From NCBI GenBank assembly GCA_018676855.1, contig JABHDY010000002.1:40632-104631 (forward strand): DNA of 64,000 nt, read 5' to 3'. The notes below the pieces were generated by a model. It ran no database searches. It was not told the DNA's origin and was given only the letters and a program-made list of their open reading frames with translations. This document shows positions 1 through 7,701 of the stretch, piece by piece; position 1 is the first letter of the stretch; every line of letters begins with the position of its first letter. The stretch is from Candidatus Woesearchaeota archaeon. GTDB taxonomy: Archaea; Nanobdellota; Nanobdellia; Woesearchaeales; GW2011-AR9. Both the position numbers and the translations under genes were made by a program.

Positions 1-642
1 TCCATGGCTGTGAACGTCCACTGGATCATTATCATCATCACCAAAGTCGTATCCTGCAATCACTTTAGTACAAGTTCCTGCAACAAAATCTTCCAAAGTA
101 CAACCACCGAGTGCGGGATGGGTATAATCAACACCCGTATCAATAACACAGACAGTTTGGCCCGTACCATCTATTAATGTTCCATTAAAAGACAAGTTCC
201 ACACATCATTTGCATTAATAAGTGGGGCACTGCCATCTAATAATGGTTTAATCGGATAATTATATTCTATACTTTCAACATTAGGGTTGTCATACAATTT
301 TTCTAAACCCTCTACTGTAATAACTCCAGATAGTGCGTTAATTGTTGTATATCGGTGTTCTAATTCAAATCCTGGTTCATTATTGAACATTCCTAAGAAG
401 CCTTTCTTTTCATCAAGGTCTAGTTCTTTTAAAACATTTTCTTGTTTTGTTTCAACAGCATTCTGAACCTCTTCTAAATCTTCAGATAATGTTTCTGCCG
501 TATCTTCTAAAATAATTATAACGGGAACTTCATTATTATCTTCAAAAGAATCTATAACTGCAGAATCAACATCAGTTGCGAAAACAAAACTACTACAAAG
601 AACACCTATAAGTACAATGACTACCCAACTATTCACCCTCAT
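1..642 (-). CDS. Secreted subtilisin-family serine protease, 3' end cut by the window
   Basis: The 214 residues present are the N-terminal part of an S8 peptidase; the rest lies beyond the left edge. A signal peptide covers about residues 1-23 (hydrophobic core ending FVFA). Residues ~35-115 fit an I9-type propeptide that would keep the enzyme inactive until export. The catalytic Asp is D168 in VCVIDTGVDYTHP and the catalytic His is H213 in HSHG at the window edge; the Ser is not visible. The ATG at 642-640 lies two bases beyond the stop of sppA, so the two are probably co-transcribed and both act outside or at the membrane. The family assignment is firm; the substrate is unknown. Confidence 0.9.
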   Translation of the reverse strand, partial: MRVNSWVVIVLIGVLCSSFVFATDVDSAVIDSFEDNNEVPVIIILEDTAETLSEDLEEVQNAVETKQENVLKELDLDEKKGFLGMFNNEPGFELEHRYTTINALSGVITVEGLEKLYDNPNVESIEYNYPIKPLLDGSAPLINANDVWNLSFNGTLIDGTGQTVCVIDTGVDYTHPALGGCTLEDFVAGTCTKVIAGYDFGDDDNDPVDVHSHG

Positions 643-644
643 TT

Positions 645-1565
645 TTATAATAACATAACACTTTGTTGTTGTTCTACCATTAATGAATTAAAACCCCTTC
701 CAACATGAAACGAAAATTGTGAAAACACACTTGTTAATATATCTAAAATGCCAACGTCTTGTTGGTATGTAACATAATCAACATTTTCAATATCATACCT
801 CTCTTTCATGTATGTTTCTGCTGTATGTTTGTCACCTAACTGGTCAACAAGTCCCATTGAAAGTGCTTCCACGCCAAGATAAAATTCTCCCGTTGCTAAT
901 TCTATTACGTGATCTCGTGCAAGATTTCTATTCTGTGATATCTCATCAATAAAAAAGTCATGAAGTGCATCAATTTTACGTTGTATAATTTTTCTTTCTT
1001 CGTCTTGAAGTTTCTTGAATGGTGTTCCCATATCTTTAAATTGGCCTGCAGTAAGTTGTTCATACCCTACACCATACTCTTCCATTAATCCGCTAAATTC
1101 TAGATAGGAAGAGATAACACCTATCGACCCTGTAATGGACATTCTGTTTGCAATTATATGGTCAGTTGCAGATGCGATCCAATATCCTCCAGATGCACCC
1201 ACTTCTCTGATAAGTGCAATAACTGGCTTTTCAGTTCGTTTGATTGCAACTGCAATTTCGTCAGATGCGACGGGACTTCCACCAGGCGAGTTAATTTCAA
1301 GTACAATAATTTTTATCTGTGACTTTGCATCGGCATCTTCAATAAAAGAAACTATATCTTGTGATGATATGGTATTTCCACCAAGGTATGATGCACCATT
1401 AGCGGTGATAATTCCTTCAATTGGAATTATTGCAACATTACCCATTTTATCTCCATCAAATAACGCAAAAGTTACTGGAAGAAGAACAAAAATGACAAAA
1501 ATAACAGCAGCAATTGTCAATAGAATAGGAATTGCTCTACTTTGTTTCTTCACCACCTTTTTCAT
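645..1565 (-). CDS. sppA: Signal peptide peptidase SppA, S49 family
   Basis: Membrane-anchored serine protease that degrades released signal peptides or membrane fragments. One N-terminal membrane segment (about residues 11-35) precedes a single ClpP-like domain. The catalytic dyad is visible: Ser125 in GASGGYW and Lys177 in GQFKDMG, the same 52-residue spacing as the Ser147/Lys199 pair of Bacillus SppA. The NSPGG motif is near residue 92. Length (306 aa) suits the short single-domain form. I chose the ATG at 1565 rather than the in-frame one at 1631: a TTTATAAA box at 1588-1595 sits 26-27 nt upstream and the added N-terminus would run through the promoter. It is followed directly by a secreted subtilase. 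Confidence 0.92.
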   Translation of the reverse strand: MKKVVKKQSRAIPILLTIAAVIFVIFVLLPVTFALFDGDKMGNVAIIPIEGIITANGASYLGGNTISSQDIVSFIEDADAKSQIKIIVLEINSPGGSPVASDEIAVAIKRTEKPVIALIREVGASGGYWIASATDHIIANRMSITGSIGVISSYLEFSGLMEEYGVGYEQLTAGQFKDMGTPFKKLQDEERKIIQRKIDALHDFFIDEISQNRNLARDHVIELATGEFYLGVEALSMGLVDQLGDKHTAETYMKERYDIENVDYVTYQQDVGILDILTSVFSQFSFHVGRGFNSLMVEQQQSVMLL

Positions 1566-1665
1566 GACTATAATGAAATAGAAGATGTTTATAAATGTTT
1601 TTCTTGAAGAAGAAATCTGTTTGTATACCAAATCTTTTTAAAGAGGACAACGTTTTACGTGTTAT

Positions 1666-1740
1666 AGCGGAGTAGGGCAGTTCGGAGTGCCCGCAGGGCT
1701 CATAACCCTGAGGTCGGAGGTTCAAATCCTTCCTCCGCTA
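1666..1740 (+). tRNA. Initiator tRNA-Met (anticodon CAT)
   Basis: A complete cloverleaf can be drawn: acceptor 1666-1672 with 1733-1739, D stem GGGC/GCCC (1675-1678, 1689-1692), anticodon stem CAGGG/CCCTG with loop CTCATAA (anticodon 1701-1703), and T arm GGAGG-TTCAAAT-CCTTC with one G-U pair. Discriminator is A; CCA is not encoded and there is no intron. An A1:U72 pair and three consecutive G-C pairs at the base of the anticodon stem are hallmarks of archaeal initiator tRNA, so this is the initiator rather than the elongator. A TATA-like run at 1634-1642 is correctly placed for a start at about 1665. Confidence 0.96.
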
Positions 1741-1741
1741 C

Positions 1742-1748
1742 TTTTTTT
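1742..1748 (+). terminator. Poly-T terminator of the initiator tRNA
   Basis: Seven consecutive T residues begin two bases after the discriminator base of the tRNA, the usual archaeal terminator for a stand-alone tRNA gene. Confidence 0.6.
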
Positions 1749-1836
1749 AAATGACATTTATGTCCCACTTTCTTAGGAAACACATTTAAATGTAGAAAAT
1801 ATCTAAGTAAAGACTTACAATAATGTCTCACTTTAA

Positions 1837-2166
1837 ATGACAATCGCAACAGAATCAGCAAGAATGCTTGGAAATGCAACAGGACCTTCACTAGAATCGA
1901 ATTTAGGATATAATATGGTCGCTGCACAACCTTATGAACTGATGCAAAAAGGTAAAGACGTTAAAGTTGGAGGTTCTGACTATCTCTCTAATGTCGCACT
2001 TCTAGAAACACTCAAAGCAGGACACAAACCATTATATGATAAAGTCGGTGGAGATCAACCAATTTTAGAGAATATTGGTATAAATTCTGGAAATATTAAA
2101 GTAGATACAAGAGTATATGGTATAAGTCTTGATGGTAAGTTAGCCGATCCTTACATCTCACAGTAA
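1837..2166 (+). CDS. Hypothetical protein, 109 aa
   Basis: No family recognised. The protein is soluble, rich in Gly, Asn, Leu and Lys, without Cys and without membrane segments. A TATA-like sequence at 1783-1791 would give a leader of about 23 nt. The start is the first ATG in frame; an ATG at 1823 opens only a five-codon reading frame that ends on the TGA overlapping the true start. It stands alone between the tRNA gene and a convergent small ORF. Codon use resembles its neighbours, so I think it is real, but nothing shows its role. Confidence 0.5.
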   Translation: MTIATESARMLGNATGPSLESNLGYNMVAAQPYELMQKGKDVKVGGSDYLSNVALLETLKAGHKPLYDKVGGDQPILENIGINSGNIKVDTRVYGISLDGKLADPYISQ

Positions 2167-2173
2167 AGAATTC

Positions 2174-2326
2174 TTATCCTGGACAACCTTGACATCTATG
2201 TCCATGCTGCCAACTTCCACAACATGTAGAATGTGATGCTTTCGCTACAGAATATCCTGAAGGTCCTGAAGAAGTATTATATCCAACAACACTGTATCCT
2301 GAAGTTCCTGTATTATATTGTACCAT
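2174..2326 (-). CDS. Candidate small Cys-rich protein, 50 aa
   Basis: A reading frame from ATG at 2326-2324 to TAA at 2176-2174. The N-terminal half is Gly/Ser/Tyr-rich with GYSV occurring twice (in SGYSVVGYN and SGYSVAKA). The C-terminal half carries CC, then HGHRCQGC, so four Cys and two to three His lie within the last 20 residues, enough for one metal site. It lies convergent to the 109-aa ORF and upstream of the uracil-DNA glycosylase gene on the same strand. No family recognised. The ordered composition argues for a real gene, but the length leaves doubt. Confidence 0.4.
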   Translation of the reverse strand: MVQYNTGTSGYSVVGYNTSSGPSGYSVAKASHSTCCGSWQHGHRCQGCPG

Positions 2327-2350
2327 TATACAATTAACTATAGTTTATTT

Positions 2351-2848
2351 TTATAAATGTTTCTGTAATTTTGTAAAATCAGCTTTTAATTTAATACTAG
2401 AAAGAGGATGTAGTATGAAAAATTTCTGTTTGTTTTTTGTTACTATTTTCCCATATAACTCTTGTATATTTGTTTTGTTTAACAACAATTTCAATGCAAC
2501 ACTATCAAGAATAACAATGATCTTTGGTTTAATAACGTCAATTTGTTTTTCTAACCATAACTCTTTACACGTTTTCAATTCTTTCATTGATGGTTTTCTA
2601 TTATTAGGTGGATGGCACTTCACACAATGAGTAATAAATGCATCTTTCTTTTTCAATCCTGAAAACTTTCCACTTTTATCAACAAAAGGTAATCCAATTC
2701 TATCATCTTCAACAGAAGGGGCTTTTCCAACAAACATAACTTTTGCATTTTTTGTTCCTTCACCAGGAACTGCAAGTGTTCTTTTTTTCCACAATGGACA
2801 TGCAGTACATTTACGTATCTCTTCTGCAAGATGAAATAAATCAGCCAT
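2351..2848 (-). CDS. Uracil-DNA glycosylase, family 4-like (iron-sulfur)
   Basis: Removes uracil from DNA to start base-excision repair. Four Cys fit the family 4 Fe-S ligands: C14, C17, C78 and C94 (CTAC, then VKCHPPNNRKP and TCKE). The active-site block is GKAPSVEDDRIGLPF (residues 41-55), where the family usually has GEAPGxxED, so the Glu after the first Gly is Lys here. The second block is HP at 147-148, usually HPS/HPA. At 165 aa it is shorter than most (about 190-220). I chose M6 of the longest frame: its ATG (2848-2846) overlaps closely with the stop of the upstream PQ-loop gene. Activity with the altered motif is not certain. Confidence 0.8.
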   Translation of the reverse strand: MADLFHLAEEIRKCTACPLWKKRTLAVPGEGTKNAKVMFVGKAPSVEDDRIGLPFVDKSGKFSGLKKKDAFITHCVKCHPPNNRKPSMKELKTCKELWLEKQIDVIKPKIIVILDSVALKLLLNKTNIQELYGKIVTKNKQKFFILHPLSSIKLKADFTKLQKHL

Positions 2849-3179
2849 ATGTAATTGCACCAATAACTACAACAATATTACTTATGATCCATAAAAAACT
2901 TGAAATGATTATTGGTTTATCTTTATGAACAAAACCATACGCTATCCATGGAATATTCAAAACAGCTAATAATGCAAAAGACATTATAGATATACCAGCT
3001 GCTGATTGATAATAATATATTTTATACACTTGTGGTAAACTCATTACAGGACCAATTACAGCTACTATTAATAATAATCTATCAAGAAACCGTATCCATT
3101 TATTTGGGTGTGGAAATTTCTTTAATTTTTGATGTACTCTTTTTCTTTTATGTAAATGATGATGATTTCCAAGGTTCAT
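2841..3179 (-). CDS. PQ-loop / SemiSWEET-like membrane protein
   Basis: A 112-residue protein with a basic, His-rich N-terminus (about 30 residues) followed by three membrane segments at about 31-50, 60-82 and 88-110. The motif LPQVYKIYYYQSAAGIS between the first two segments is the PQ-loop signature of SemiSWEET sugar transporters, which work as dimers of three-helix bundles. The substrate cannot be read from the sequence. A TATA-like run at 3199-3208 lies about 26 nt before the ATG. Its stop overlaps the start of the uracil-DNA glycosylase gene, so the pair is probably one transcript, with no obvious functional link. Confidence 0.75.
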   Translation of the reverse strand: MNLGNHHHLHKRKRVHQKLKKFPHPNKWIRFLDRLLLIVAVIGPVMSLPQVYKIYYYQSAAGISIMSFALLAVLNIPWIAYGFVHKDKPIIISSFLWIISNIVVVIGAITYG

Positions 3180-3214
3180 ACTAAGAAGAAAGAATTTAGT
3201 ATTTATATATTATT

Positions 3215-3643
3215 CTAAATATCAATTAATACGTGTGCTTCCCATCCACCATCAATTTTTTTCACTTCAAACATATGCATTGTGATAGCTTTCACGTCAA
3301 CTTTTTGTTCATGCTTTGCAGGATTAAGAGTTTCGCCATGTGCAATACATTTCAAACGGTATTTACCGTTATCTTCAGTAATATCAATTTCAAACTTGCA
3401 AAAAATGAGCTGTTCAGCGTCTTTATAATATACCAAATCGTCTAAGAAATCAAACAATAAATAATCAACATTATCATTCTCACCAACAATTTCTTTTGTT
3501 TCTTTTGGTTCTACTGCATCTAGTTCAATTTGCGATTCTTCAACTGCAAGTCCACATTGTTCAAAAAGTTCTGCAAGTGTTTCCGCTTCTGCTTTAAAGA
3601 AAATGTCAGCAGTATGTTCAATATATGTCCGAGATGCTTTCAT
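3215..3643 (-). CDS. Archease, activator of RNA ligase RtcB
   Basis: Archease helps RtcB form its guanylated intermediate and so supports tRNA splicing and RNA repair. The protein has the expected N-terminal HTADI with Asp13, the central VDYLLFDFLDDLVYYKD block, and the C-terminal IDI with Asp141, which match the metal-binding Asp residues of the family. Length (142 aa) is typical. The in-frame ATG at 3715 would overlap mutY and adds an unrelated N-terminus, so I start at 3643, where the family motif begins at residue 7. RtcB is not in this window. Confidence 0.93.
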   Translation of the reverse strand: MKASRTYIEHTADIFFKAEAETLAELFEQCGLAVEESQIELDAVEPKETKEIVGENDNVDYLLFDFLDDLVYYKDAEQLIFCKFEIDITEDNGKYRLKCIAHGETLNPAKHEQKVDVKAITMHMFEVKKIDGGWEAHVLIDI

Positions 3644-3683
3644 TTTTGTATAAATACAATTTATGTATATGAATGTTTTGGTT

Positions 3684-4616
3684 TTAATTTTGTAATCGTA
3701 ATTGCAATTTTGCATCTTTTTTTGTGATATGTATTAACCCATCCCTTTCCAAATTCTGTACTAACATCATAACCCATAATCTTTCTTTCACTGAATAATC
3801 TTTCTTGATTACCTTACCTAATGTAGTTATAGTAAAAGCTTTTCCATCATTATTCCTTACAAACTCAACAATTCTTCCCCGAAATATTCTATTTGGAACA
3901 TGTTTTCCATTTTCAATAACTCCCTTCTCCTGTTTCTTTTTTACAATATGTAATACATTATCTTTCTTCTTATCATACAATGGATAAAATGTACATGACT
4001 TTGTAAGAGGACATTGAGGACATAATGGTTTTTTTCTTCTACACAATAAAGAACCAAAATCCATTAATGCGTTATGAAAGTCACAACTTTTTTGGTTCGG
4101 AATAGTTTTCTTAACTAAATCATACAATTCTTTCTCTTGTTTCTTTCCCATGGGCGCACCCTGATCTCTTCCGTGAAAGTATCTCATATAAATGCGTCGA
4201 ACATTAACATCAATCGCCGGTTCAGATTTATTAAATGCAAAACTTGCAATGGATCCCGCAGTGTACGGGCCTATACCTGATAGGGCTATAAGTTCTTTTG
4301 ATAATTGAGGAATAATTCCATCATACTTTTCACACACTTCCTGTGCAAATTTGTGTAATAACAATGCTCTTCTATTATATCCAAGGCCGCTCCATGCTCT
4401 GATAATGTCTGACTTTGATGCATGTGCAAGATCGGTGATGGTCGGAAACAATCTCATAAACTCATGAAACTTTTCAATAACGCGCGGTACTTGCGTTTGT
4501 TGTAACATAAACTCAGAAATGACAACACCGTACGGGTTAATTGGTTTTGTTCTCCATGGTAAATCGCGTTTATATTTTGTATACCATTGAAGAATCATGT
4601 TTCCAAATTGTATCAT
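3684..4616 (-). CDS. mutY: A/G-specific adenine DNA glycosylase MutY
   Basis: Excises adenine mispaired with 8-oxoguanine. Residues ~28-190 form the HhH-GPD glycosylase: catalytic Glu35 in SEFMLQQTQ, helix-hairpin-helix LSGIGPYTAG, catalytic Asp136 in AIDVNVRR. The 4Fe-4S ligands are C192, C199, C202 and C208 (C-x6-C-x2-C-x5-C). The last ~90 residues do not look like the NUDIX-type 8-oxoG recognition domain of bacterial MutY; they read more like a small winged helix (ITTLGKVIKK, MLVQNLERDGLI). It starts three bases after the RNase D gene and is followed by archease, so an RNA/DNA maintenance operon is likely. Confidence 0.92.
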   Translation of the reverse strand: MIQFGNMILQWYTKYKRDLPWRTKPINPYGVVISEFMLQQTQVPRVIEKFHEFMRLFPTITDLAHASKSDIIRAWSGLGYNRRALLLHKFAQEVCEKYDGIIPQLSKELIALSGIGPYTAGSIASFAFNKSEPAIDVNVRRIYMRYFHGRDQGAPMGKKQEKELYDLVKKTIPNQKSCDFHNALMDFGSLLCRRKKPLCPQCPLTKSCTFYPLYDKKKDNVLHIVKKKQEKGVIENGKHVPNRIFRGRIVEFVRNNDGKAFTITTLGKVIKKDYSVKERLWVMMLVQNLERDGLIHITKKDAKLQLRLQN

Positions 4617-4618
4617 TT

Positions 4619-5701
4619 TTATTCAAGAATTTCTGTAACTTTCTTTTCTACCAATTCTTTCTGCCACTTTCTTAAACTGTTAAATGATTTAGTAACAACA
4701 ACGTCAATAATTTGATCATTGTTTAGTATTAAATGTCCCTTGATTCCTTTCTTCTTTGCAATAGTATTTCTCAGTTCAGTAATTGCTTTACTATTGACAT
4801 ATTGTTCAGTTGTTAGTCTTTTATGGTTAACTTCTGGCATCTCTTCCTCTTTTGTTGATGCTACCTTAACAACACTTGCAAAATGGCTCGCTTGTTCTCG
4901 TACGATTGGATGCACTCCTTTTAGTTTTTTCCATGACTTAGCATCATAGGGTGGATTTTTGACAAATGCAAGCATTTGTTTATTTGTAAAGATCATAAAT
5001 ACTGGCTTGTCAACAAGTTTTGCAATATTGTTTCGCTCATCAAACAATGCGTGGAACAACGCTCGTTCTTTCGGTGTCATACTTTTAACTCCTGAAACGT
5101 CTCTGTATGTCTGTTCCTTATACGAAAAATCCATATCTTCAAAATGTGTACATTCTTGCCGTAACCACAATAAACGATTTTTATCTTTCAATTCATGTTC
5201 TAACTTACCTTTTAATTGAAACAAGTATGCAGTATCCTTCACAGCGTATGCAAGCATGTCATCTGTTAATGGCCGTCTTGTCCAATCAACACGTTGATAC
5301 TTTCGTTCTTTTTGAATGTCAAAATATTCTTCAAGTAATGAACCCAAACCGACAAGTTCTTTTCCTAACAATAATGCCGCCATTTGTGTATCGTACACAT
5401 TGTGTAGTTTACATTTGAATTGATGTTGAAGGATACGTAAATCAAAACTTACATCGTGAAATATTTTTAATATATTTTTGTTTTCAAGAATTTTTATAAA
5501 CTTGTCAATTTCTTTACATTTAATAACATCAATGATCCAATGTTTTTCATGCGTAGAAACTTGTATGATTGAAATGTATGCACCATAATGATGCAAATTA
5601 TTTTCACATTCAATATCTATAGCTAATTCGGTTTCAGAATTCCATTCTTGTACTGCGTCTTGTAATTGTTTTTCATCTTGAATGTACGTAAAGTCAAACA
5701 T
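4619..5701 (-). CDS. rnd: RNase D-like 3'-5' exonuclease with HRDC domain
   Basis: A DEDDy exonuclease that trims RNA 3' ends. Residues 1-175 carry the catalytic core: Asp29 and Glu31 (AIDIECE), Asp87 (HDVSFD), Tyr152 and Asp156 (YAVKD). A first HRDC-like domain is at about 205-280 (TPKERALFHALFDERN) and a second helical segment lies at 295-360. The architecture and 360-aa length match bacterial RNase D closely. TTTATAAA at 5725-5732 is 27-28 nt before the ATG. RNase D is uncommon in archaea, so transfer from bacteria is a reasonable inference. It heads a run with mutY and archease. Confidence 0.9.
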   Translation of the reverse strand: MFDFTYIQDEKQLQDAVQEWNSETELAIDIECENNLHHYGAYISIIQVSTHEKHWIIDVIKCKEIDKFIKILENKNILKIFHDVSFDLRILQHQFKCKLHNVYDTQMAALLLGKELVGLGSLLEEYFDIQKERKYQRVDWTRRPLTDDMLAYAVKDTAYLFQLKGKLEHELKDKNRLLWLRQECTHFEDMDFSYKEQTYRDVSGVKSMTPKERALFHALFDERNNIAKLVDKPVFMIFTNKQMLAFVKNPPYDAKSWKKLKGVHPIVREQASHFASVVKVASTKEEEMPEVNHKRLTTEQYVNSKAITELRNTIAKKKGIKGHLILNNDQIIDVVVTKSFNSLRKWQKELVEKKVTEILE

Positions 5702-5754
5702 ATATTCTAAAAGAAGTTTAAGTATTTATAAAATGTTTTGGTTGAAAACACTAT

Positions 5755-6615
5755 TTATTTCTCTATAACATAAAAGATCTCATTAGGAAATTCAATAATT
5801 GTATATTTGTACTGTAACCGTGTACACATCCATTCCATCCATTTTCGTCGTGGAGCAGTCATTTTCTTCCCGCTCATTGTACGTGTTGCAAAACTTATAA
5901 CAACAAATTTCGAAGGAATACGTTTAACTATTTCTTCCGTTGTTGTATGTCCTTTTCCTTTATCCAAAACATCAGTCATCTTAAATAAGAAACATATGTC
6001 TGCTTTTGGTAGTGTAGAAAAATGTAATAAATCCAACATTTCCGCTTTTCCTTTAAACTGTGAATTTTTTGTATGAAGAAATGTAAAGAACGTGTTTAAC
6101 GAATCCATTTCTTCTTGGCTAATATCGTACGCATAATACTTTAATTCTTTTAATTTCATTAACGGAACAGAAAATGGATTTATTCCACTACCTAAATCTA
6201 TTATTGTTTTAGGCTTTTTAGTTATTGTAAAGATTTTTGTATATAATTTATCATATATTGTTAATCGTTCTTTTGTTGACGAATGAGTTTCAAGAATTTG
6301 TGTGATTATTGTTTTTTGAGAAGATACACTGTTTAAAGAATCAACTAATTCTTTTCTTTTCTTCGTTTCTTCACCAGAACGAAACAATCCATAGACTCTT
6401 CGTAGAATTGATCTAATTTCTTTAACGATTAATTTATACTCTTTCGATTTAGGTTTTGTAAGATATGGTACGGCTTTAGTATTTTTTATTAAATATTCAT
6501 ACAATTGATTCTGAACAAACTCATCACTGATAGAATTTAACTCTTTTTTCTGTTTAATTGATGATATGATCTCTAGTATTATTTCTCTTTTAATTGTTTT
6601 ATCTTTAATGAGCAT
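5755..6615 (-). CDS. FmrO/Arm-family 16S rRNA methyltransferase homologue
   Basis: The protein matches the family that methylates N7 of G1405 in 16S rRNA and gives aminoglycoside resistance in actinomycetes (FmrO, GrmA) and pathogens (ArmA, Rmt). Visible hallmarks: THSSTKERL at about 110-118, IIDLGSGINPFSVPLM as SAM site at 138-152, the CFLFKMTDVLD segment, and VISFATRTMSGKK followed by a conserved Trp-containing helix. The N-terminal ~100 residues form the extra helical domain typical of the family. Length (286 aa) is slightly above the usual 250-280. The TATA box at 6638-6645 is centred 26.5 nt before the start. Its normal target in this archaeon is inferred, not shown. Confidence 0.8.
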   Translation of the reverse strand: MLIKDKTIKREIILEIISSIKQKKELNSISDEFVQNQLYEYLIKNTKAVPYLTKPKSKEYKLIVKEIRSILRRVYGLFRSGEETKKRKELVDSLNSVSSQKTIITQILETHSSTKERLTIYDKLYTKIFTITKKPKTIIDLGSGINPFSVPLMKLKELKYYAYDISQEEMDSLNTFFTFLHTKNSQFKGKAEMLDLLHFSTLPKADICFLFKMTDVLDKGKGHTTTEEIVKRIPSKFVVISFATRTMSGKKMTAPRRKWMEWMCTRLQYKYTIIEFPNEIFYVIEK

Positions 6616-6678
6616 AGTGGTAAGTATATAAGAAGTGTATAAAAACTTTTTTAAACCCTCATTGAATTCATAGGTATA

Positions 6679-7329
6679 ATGAGCAAACTAATACAATACT
6701 GGAAGAAGTTATGGAAATTCTTTTGGAAAGATGATTCTATATGGAGTTGGCTTGTCAACATAATAATAGCATTTCTTGTTATACGGTACGTTGTCTATCC
6801 AGTTTTAGGGATTGTGTTAGGTACAGGTTTCCCAATAGTTGCTGTTGTGAGCGAAAGTATGGAACATGGTACGCATAACGACGTTTTATGTGGTCAACAG
6901 TTTGACACGTTTCATGAATCATTTAATGCGTATTGGACAGTATGTGGCGACTGGTATGAACAAAATGGAATTTCTAAAGCTGATTTCTTACAATTTCCAT
7001 TCAATAACGGGTTTGATAAAGGCGACGTAATAATCCTATGGCGTGCAAACAGAGATAATACAGAAGTTGGAGATGTACTTGTATTTCAGGGAACGAAACC
7101 ACAACCTATCATTCATAGAGTTGTTCGTGTATGGGAAGAAGATGGTGAACAGTTCTATCAAACTAAAGGTGATCATAACAGCGGCAGTATTCAGGGCGGT
7201 TTCGGCGAAACTAAAATCGCCCAGGAACGAGTTTTTGGTCAGGGAATACTTCGTGTACCATATTTAGGATGGATGAAAATATTGTTTGTTGATGCAGTGA
7301 AACCGCTCGGAATTACGATTGAACGCTAA
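6679..7329 (+). CDS. Signal peptidase I, archaeal/ER (Sec11) type
   Basis: Cleaves signal peptides of exported proteins at the membrane. One membrane segment at about 24-46, then the catalytic domain. The nucleophile is Ser60 in VVSESMEHG; instead of the bacterial Lys there is His146 in PIIHRVV, which defines the archaeal/eukaryotic form, and Asp164 lies in TKGDHN. About 50 residues between the Ser and the next conserved block (residues 62-115, with three Cys) are longer than in many homologues. The start at 6679 is preceded by a T-rich TATA-like run at 6647-6655. This enzyme would process the secreted proteins seen elsewhere in the window. Confidence 0.92.
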   Translation: MSKLIQYWKKLWKFFWKDDSIWSWLVNIIIAFLVIRYVVYPVLGIVLGTGFPIVAVVSESMEHGTHNDVLCGQQFDTFHESFNAYWTVCGDWYEQNGISKADFLQFPFNNGFDKGDVIILWRANRDNTEVGDVLVFQGTKPQPIIHRVVRVWEEDGEQFYQTKGDHNSGSIQGGFGETKIAQERVFGQGILRVPYLGWMKILFVDAVKPLGITIER

Positions 7330-7386
7330 TTTTAAGAACTACAATAGAAAAATTATATAAAGAAACCCGAAATTGTAGCTAAAACA

Positions 7387-7701
7387 ATGTTTTGTCCCGA
7401 ATGTGGTTCAATCCTTCGTCCTAAGGACAAAGGCGGAAAGAGAATACTATTTTGTTCATGTGGTTATACGAAAGTTCCTGATGAAGAAATGTCTGCTGAA
7501 CTTAAAGAAACTGTTATTCCTCAGAAGAAAATTGAAGTTATTGAAAAGGTTGAAATTCATCCAAAAATCAAGATTGAATGTTCTAAATGTAAAAATAAAG
7601 TTGCATATTATTGGACACAACAAACGAGAGGGGCAGACGAACCAGAAACACGATTTTTTAAGTGCACAAAGTGTAATTATACATGGAGAGAATATTCATA
7701 A
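7387..7701 (+). CDS. tfs: Transcription factor S (TFS, TFIIS/RPB9-like)
   Basis: Stimulates RNA cleavage by stalled RNA polymerase. The N-terminal zinc ribbon is C3-x2-C6 and C23-x-C25; the C-terminal ribbon has CSKC and CTKC. Between the latter is QTRGADEPETRFF, the acidic hairpin whose Asp-Glu pair reaches the polymerase active site, so this is a cleavage-competent TFS rather than a pure RPB9-like subunit. Length (104 aa) is normal. A TATA box (ATTATATAA, 7351-7360) lies just upstream. The stop TAA overlaps the ATG of the next gene (TAATG), so the two are translationally coupled. Confidence 0.95.
   Translation: MFCPECGSILRPKDKGGKRILFCSCGYTKVPDEEMSAELKETVIPQKKIEVIEKVEIHPKIKIECSKCKNKVAYYWTQQTRGADEPETRFFKCTKCNYTWREYS

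Noticed and set aside
1135..1581. Open frame on the plus strand, 148 codons
   Set aside because: It lies wholly antisense to sppA, has no family features, and sppA has clear catalytic motifs and promoter.
1823..1839. Five-codon ORF overlapping the start of the 109-aa gene
   Set aside because: Too short to be judged real; could be a regulatory leader ORF but nothing else supports it.
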